Origin: Pedobacter sp. Hv1
GTDB taxonomy: Bacteria > Bacteroidota > Bacteroidia > Sphingobacteriales > Sphingobacteriaceae
NCBI RefSeq assembly: GCF_001412215.1
Contig: NZ_LLWP01000004.1
Span: 434,001-498,000 of the forward strand
Direction of reading: 5' to 3'
DNA: 64,000 nt
A program made the position numbers and the translations under genes. Below are positions 63,344 through 64,000 of this stretch, in pieces. Under the pieces are notes generated by a model that did not search any database, was not told where the DNA came from, and worked only from the letters and a program-made list of their open reading frames with translations. The stretch's first letter is position 1. Every line of letters begins with the position of its first letter.

Positions 63344-64000
63344 ATAGTCATATTTAAAGTTAAACGGTAATTTCTTCCCGGCATCGGAAAATTTGGGATC
63401 ACATCATAATATTGGTTCAACAGGTTGTTTACCTCTACATTAATTCCGAATTTCTGTTTCTTGAATTTAAAATCATAACCGATGGCTGCGTCATGGGTAT
63501 ACCAAGGTTCCATATAGTTATAAATGATGTTTGCCTTTTGATTGTAGCGAGCACCTGTATAAATGAAACTATAATTAGCATGCCAGTTTTGATAATCGAG
63601 CTTGGTTAAGAAAGAGCCACTATGTTTTGGAATATAAGGGATCTGGTCTTTATAACTCTCGTCTTGTTTGGAGGTAATGTCTATCGCTTTTTGATAGGTA
63701 TAGTTTATCCCTGCATTCAGCACCAAATTGCTCCCTAGTTCAAAAGCCATTTTGGTATTGATTTCTAAACCACGGATATCTACCAGACCAATATTGTACA
63801 TGATCCATCGGTAGAGATTGGCACCTGGCTGAGCCACAATTTTATCTTTAATCCTATTGTAGTAGGCATCTGCCTGTACATCGATAAACTTGAGTCGCTG
63901 ATTCTTGAAATTTTTAAAATAAGTAAGCCCTACATCATATTGTTTGGCATATTCAGGATTGAGCAGGGTATTTCCAATAAAGGTATAATAGAGGTCGTTA
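63340..64000 (-). CDS. TonB-dependent receptor, C-terminal part (BtuB-like), cut by window edge
   Basis: 219 codons remain open to the window end; the ATG-started subframe at 63837 is internal. Typical receptor tail: GNTLLNPEYAKQYDVGLTYFKN, LVLNAGINYTYQKAID, HSGSFLTKLDY, NVEVNNLLNQYYDVIPNFP and the terminal strand RNYRLTLNMTI. By linkage to the DUF5074 propellers it is probably a cobalamin (BtuB) receptor. The plug domain is outside the window. Confidence 0.85.
   Translation of the reverse strand, partial: NDLYYTFIGNTLLNPEYAKQYDVGLTYFKNFKNQRLKFIDVQADAYYNRIKDKIVAQPGANLYRWIMYNIGLVDIRGLEINTKMAFELGSNLVLNAGINYTYQKAIDITSKQDESYKDQIPYIPKHSGSFLTKLDYQNWHANYSFIYTGARYNQKANIIYNYMEPWYTHDAAIGYDFKFKKQKFGINVEVNNLLNQYYDVIPNFPMPGRNYRLTLNMTI

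Noticed and set aside
1..64000. CRISPR arrays, tRNA or rRNA genes, IS elements
   Set aside because: No regularly spaced identical repeats, no cloverleaf-type sequences and no transposase gene were recognised by eye.

Overview
The window looks like chromosome of a Sphingobacteriaceae-type Bacteroidota (Pedobacter or a close relative; inferred from gene content, no marker search was possible). Reasons: low G+C; promoter boxes of the Bacteroidota form TAnnTTTG; many TonB-dependent receptors, CKK-type surface lipoproteins, an S46 peptidase, TlpA-DUF3738 proteins and DUF5074 beta-propellers; and short intergenic repeats of the kind common in this group. No tRNA, rRNA, IS element or CRISPR array was recognised.

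Layout. 0.4-3.5 kb: a TPR hybrid sensor kinase and a membrane-anchored metallophosphoesterase. 3.5-9.7 kb: an accessory, probably anti-phage island. It has an orphan reverse transcriptase behind about 660 bp of structured non-coding DNA, facing a minus-strand gene series that starts with an XRE regulator (twin palindromic operator in its promoter) and continues through a frameshifted HEPN gene, a zinc-finger Mrr-type nuclease, a GHKL-ATPase remnant, a Shedu-like (DUF4263) nuclease, a HARE-HTH-like small protein and a 442-residue protein with an R-x4-H HEPN-like motif. 9.8-14.7 kb: gyrA followed by two TPR proteins. 14.9-15.6 kb: a 280-bp-offset tandem duplication of an intergenic element. 15.6-19.9 kb: a Y-family polymerase plus short DnaE (error-prone repair pair) behind a 23-bp-arm palindrome. 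20-23 kb: hemF, two six-cysteine double-glycine-leader peptides, an MFS transporter.

23.1-27.8 kb: two TlpA-DUF3738 proteins divergent from an OmpR-type two-component system, with four GTTAA repeats at helical spacing between them. 28-31 kb: housekeeping genes and a MATE pump. 30.9-37.8 kb: a TonB receptor, DUF4876 lipoprotein, DUF6850 protein and di-heme cytochrome c peroxidase operon behind a duplicated 17-bp operator, probably metal or heme uptake. 37.9-52 kb: regulators, PMT glycosyltransferase, a second DinB, pseudouridine synthase, histone-deacetylase-like protein, kynureninase/bestrophin, alkylbase glycosylase, fRMsr and an S46 dipeptidyl-peptidase.

53.1-64 kb (minus strand): a cobalamin-uptake-like locus. 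The 3' part of a TonB receptor is followed by three DUF5074/BtuG-like propellers, two BT1956-like surface proteins, two further propellers, then a DUF6580 membrane protein, a Sir2 deacylase without zinc cysteines and a DUF71/COG2102 ATP-pyrophosphatase of the type predicted for B12 salvage. The most promising new biology is in the 3.5-9.7 kb island; the paired peptides at 21 kb and the expanded BtuG cluster come next.
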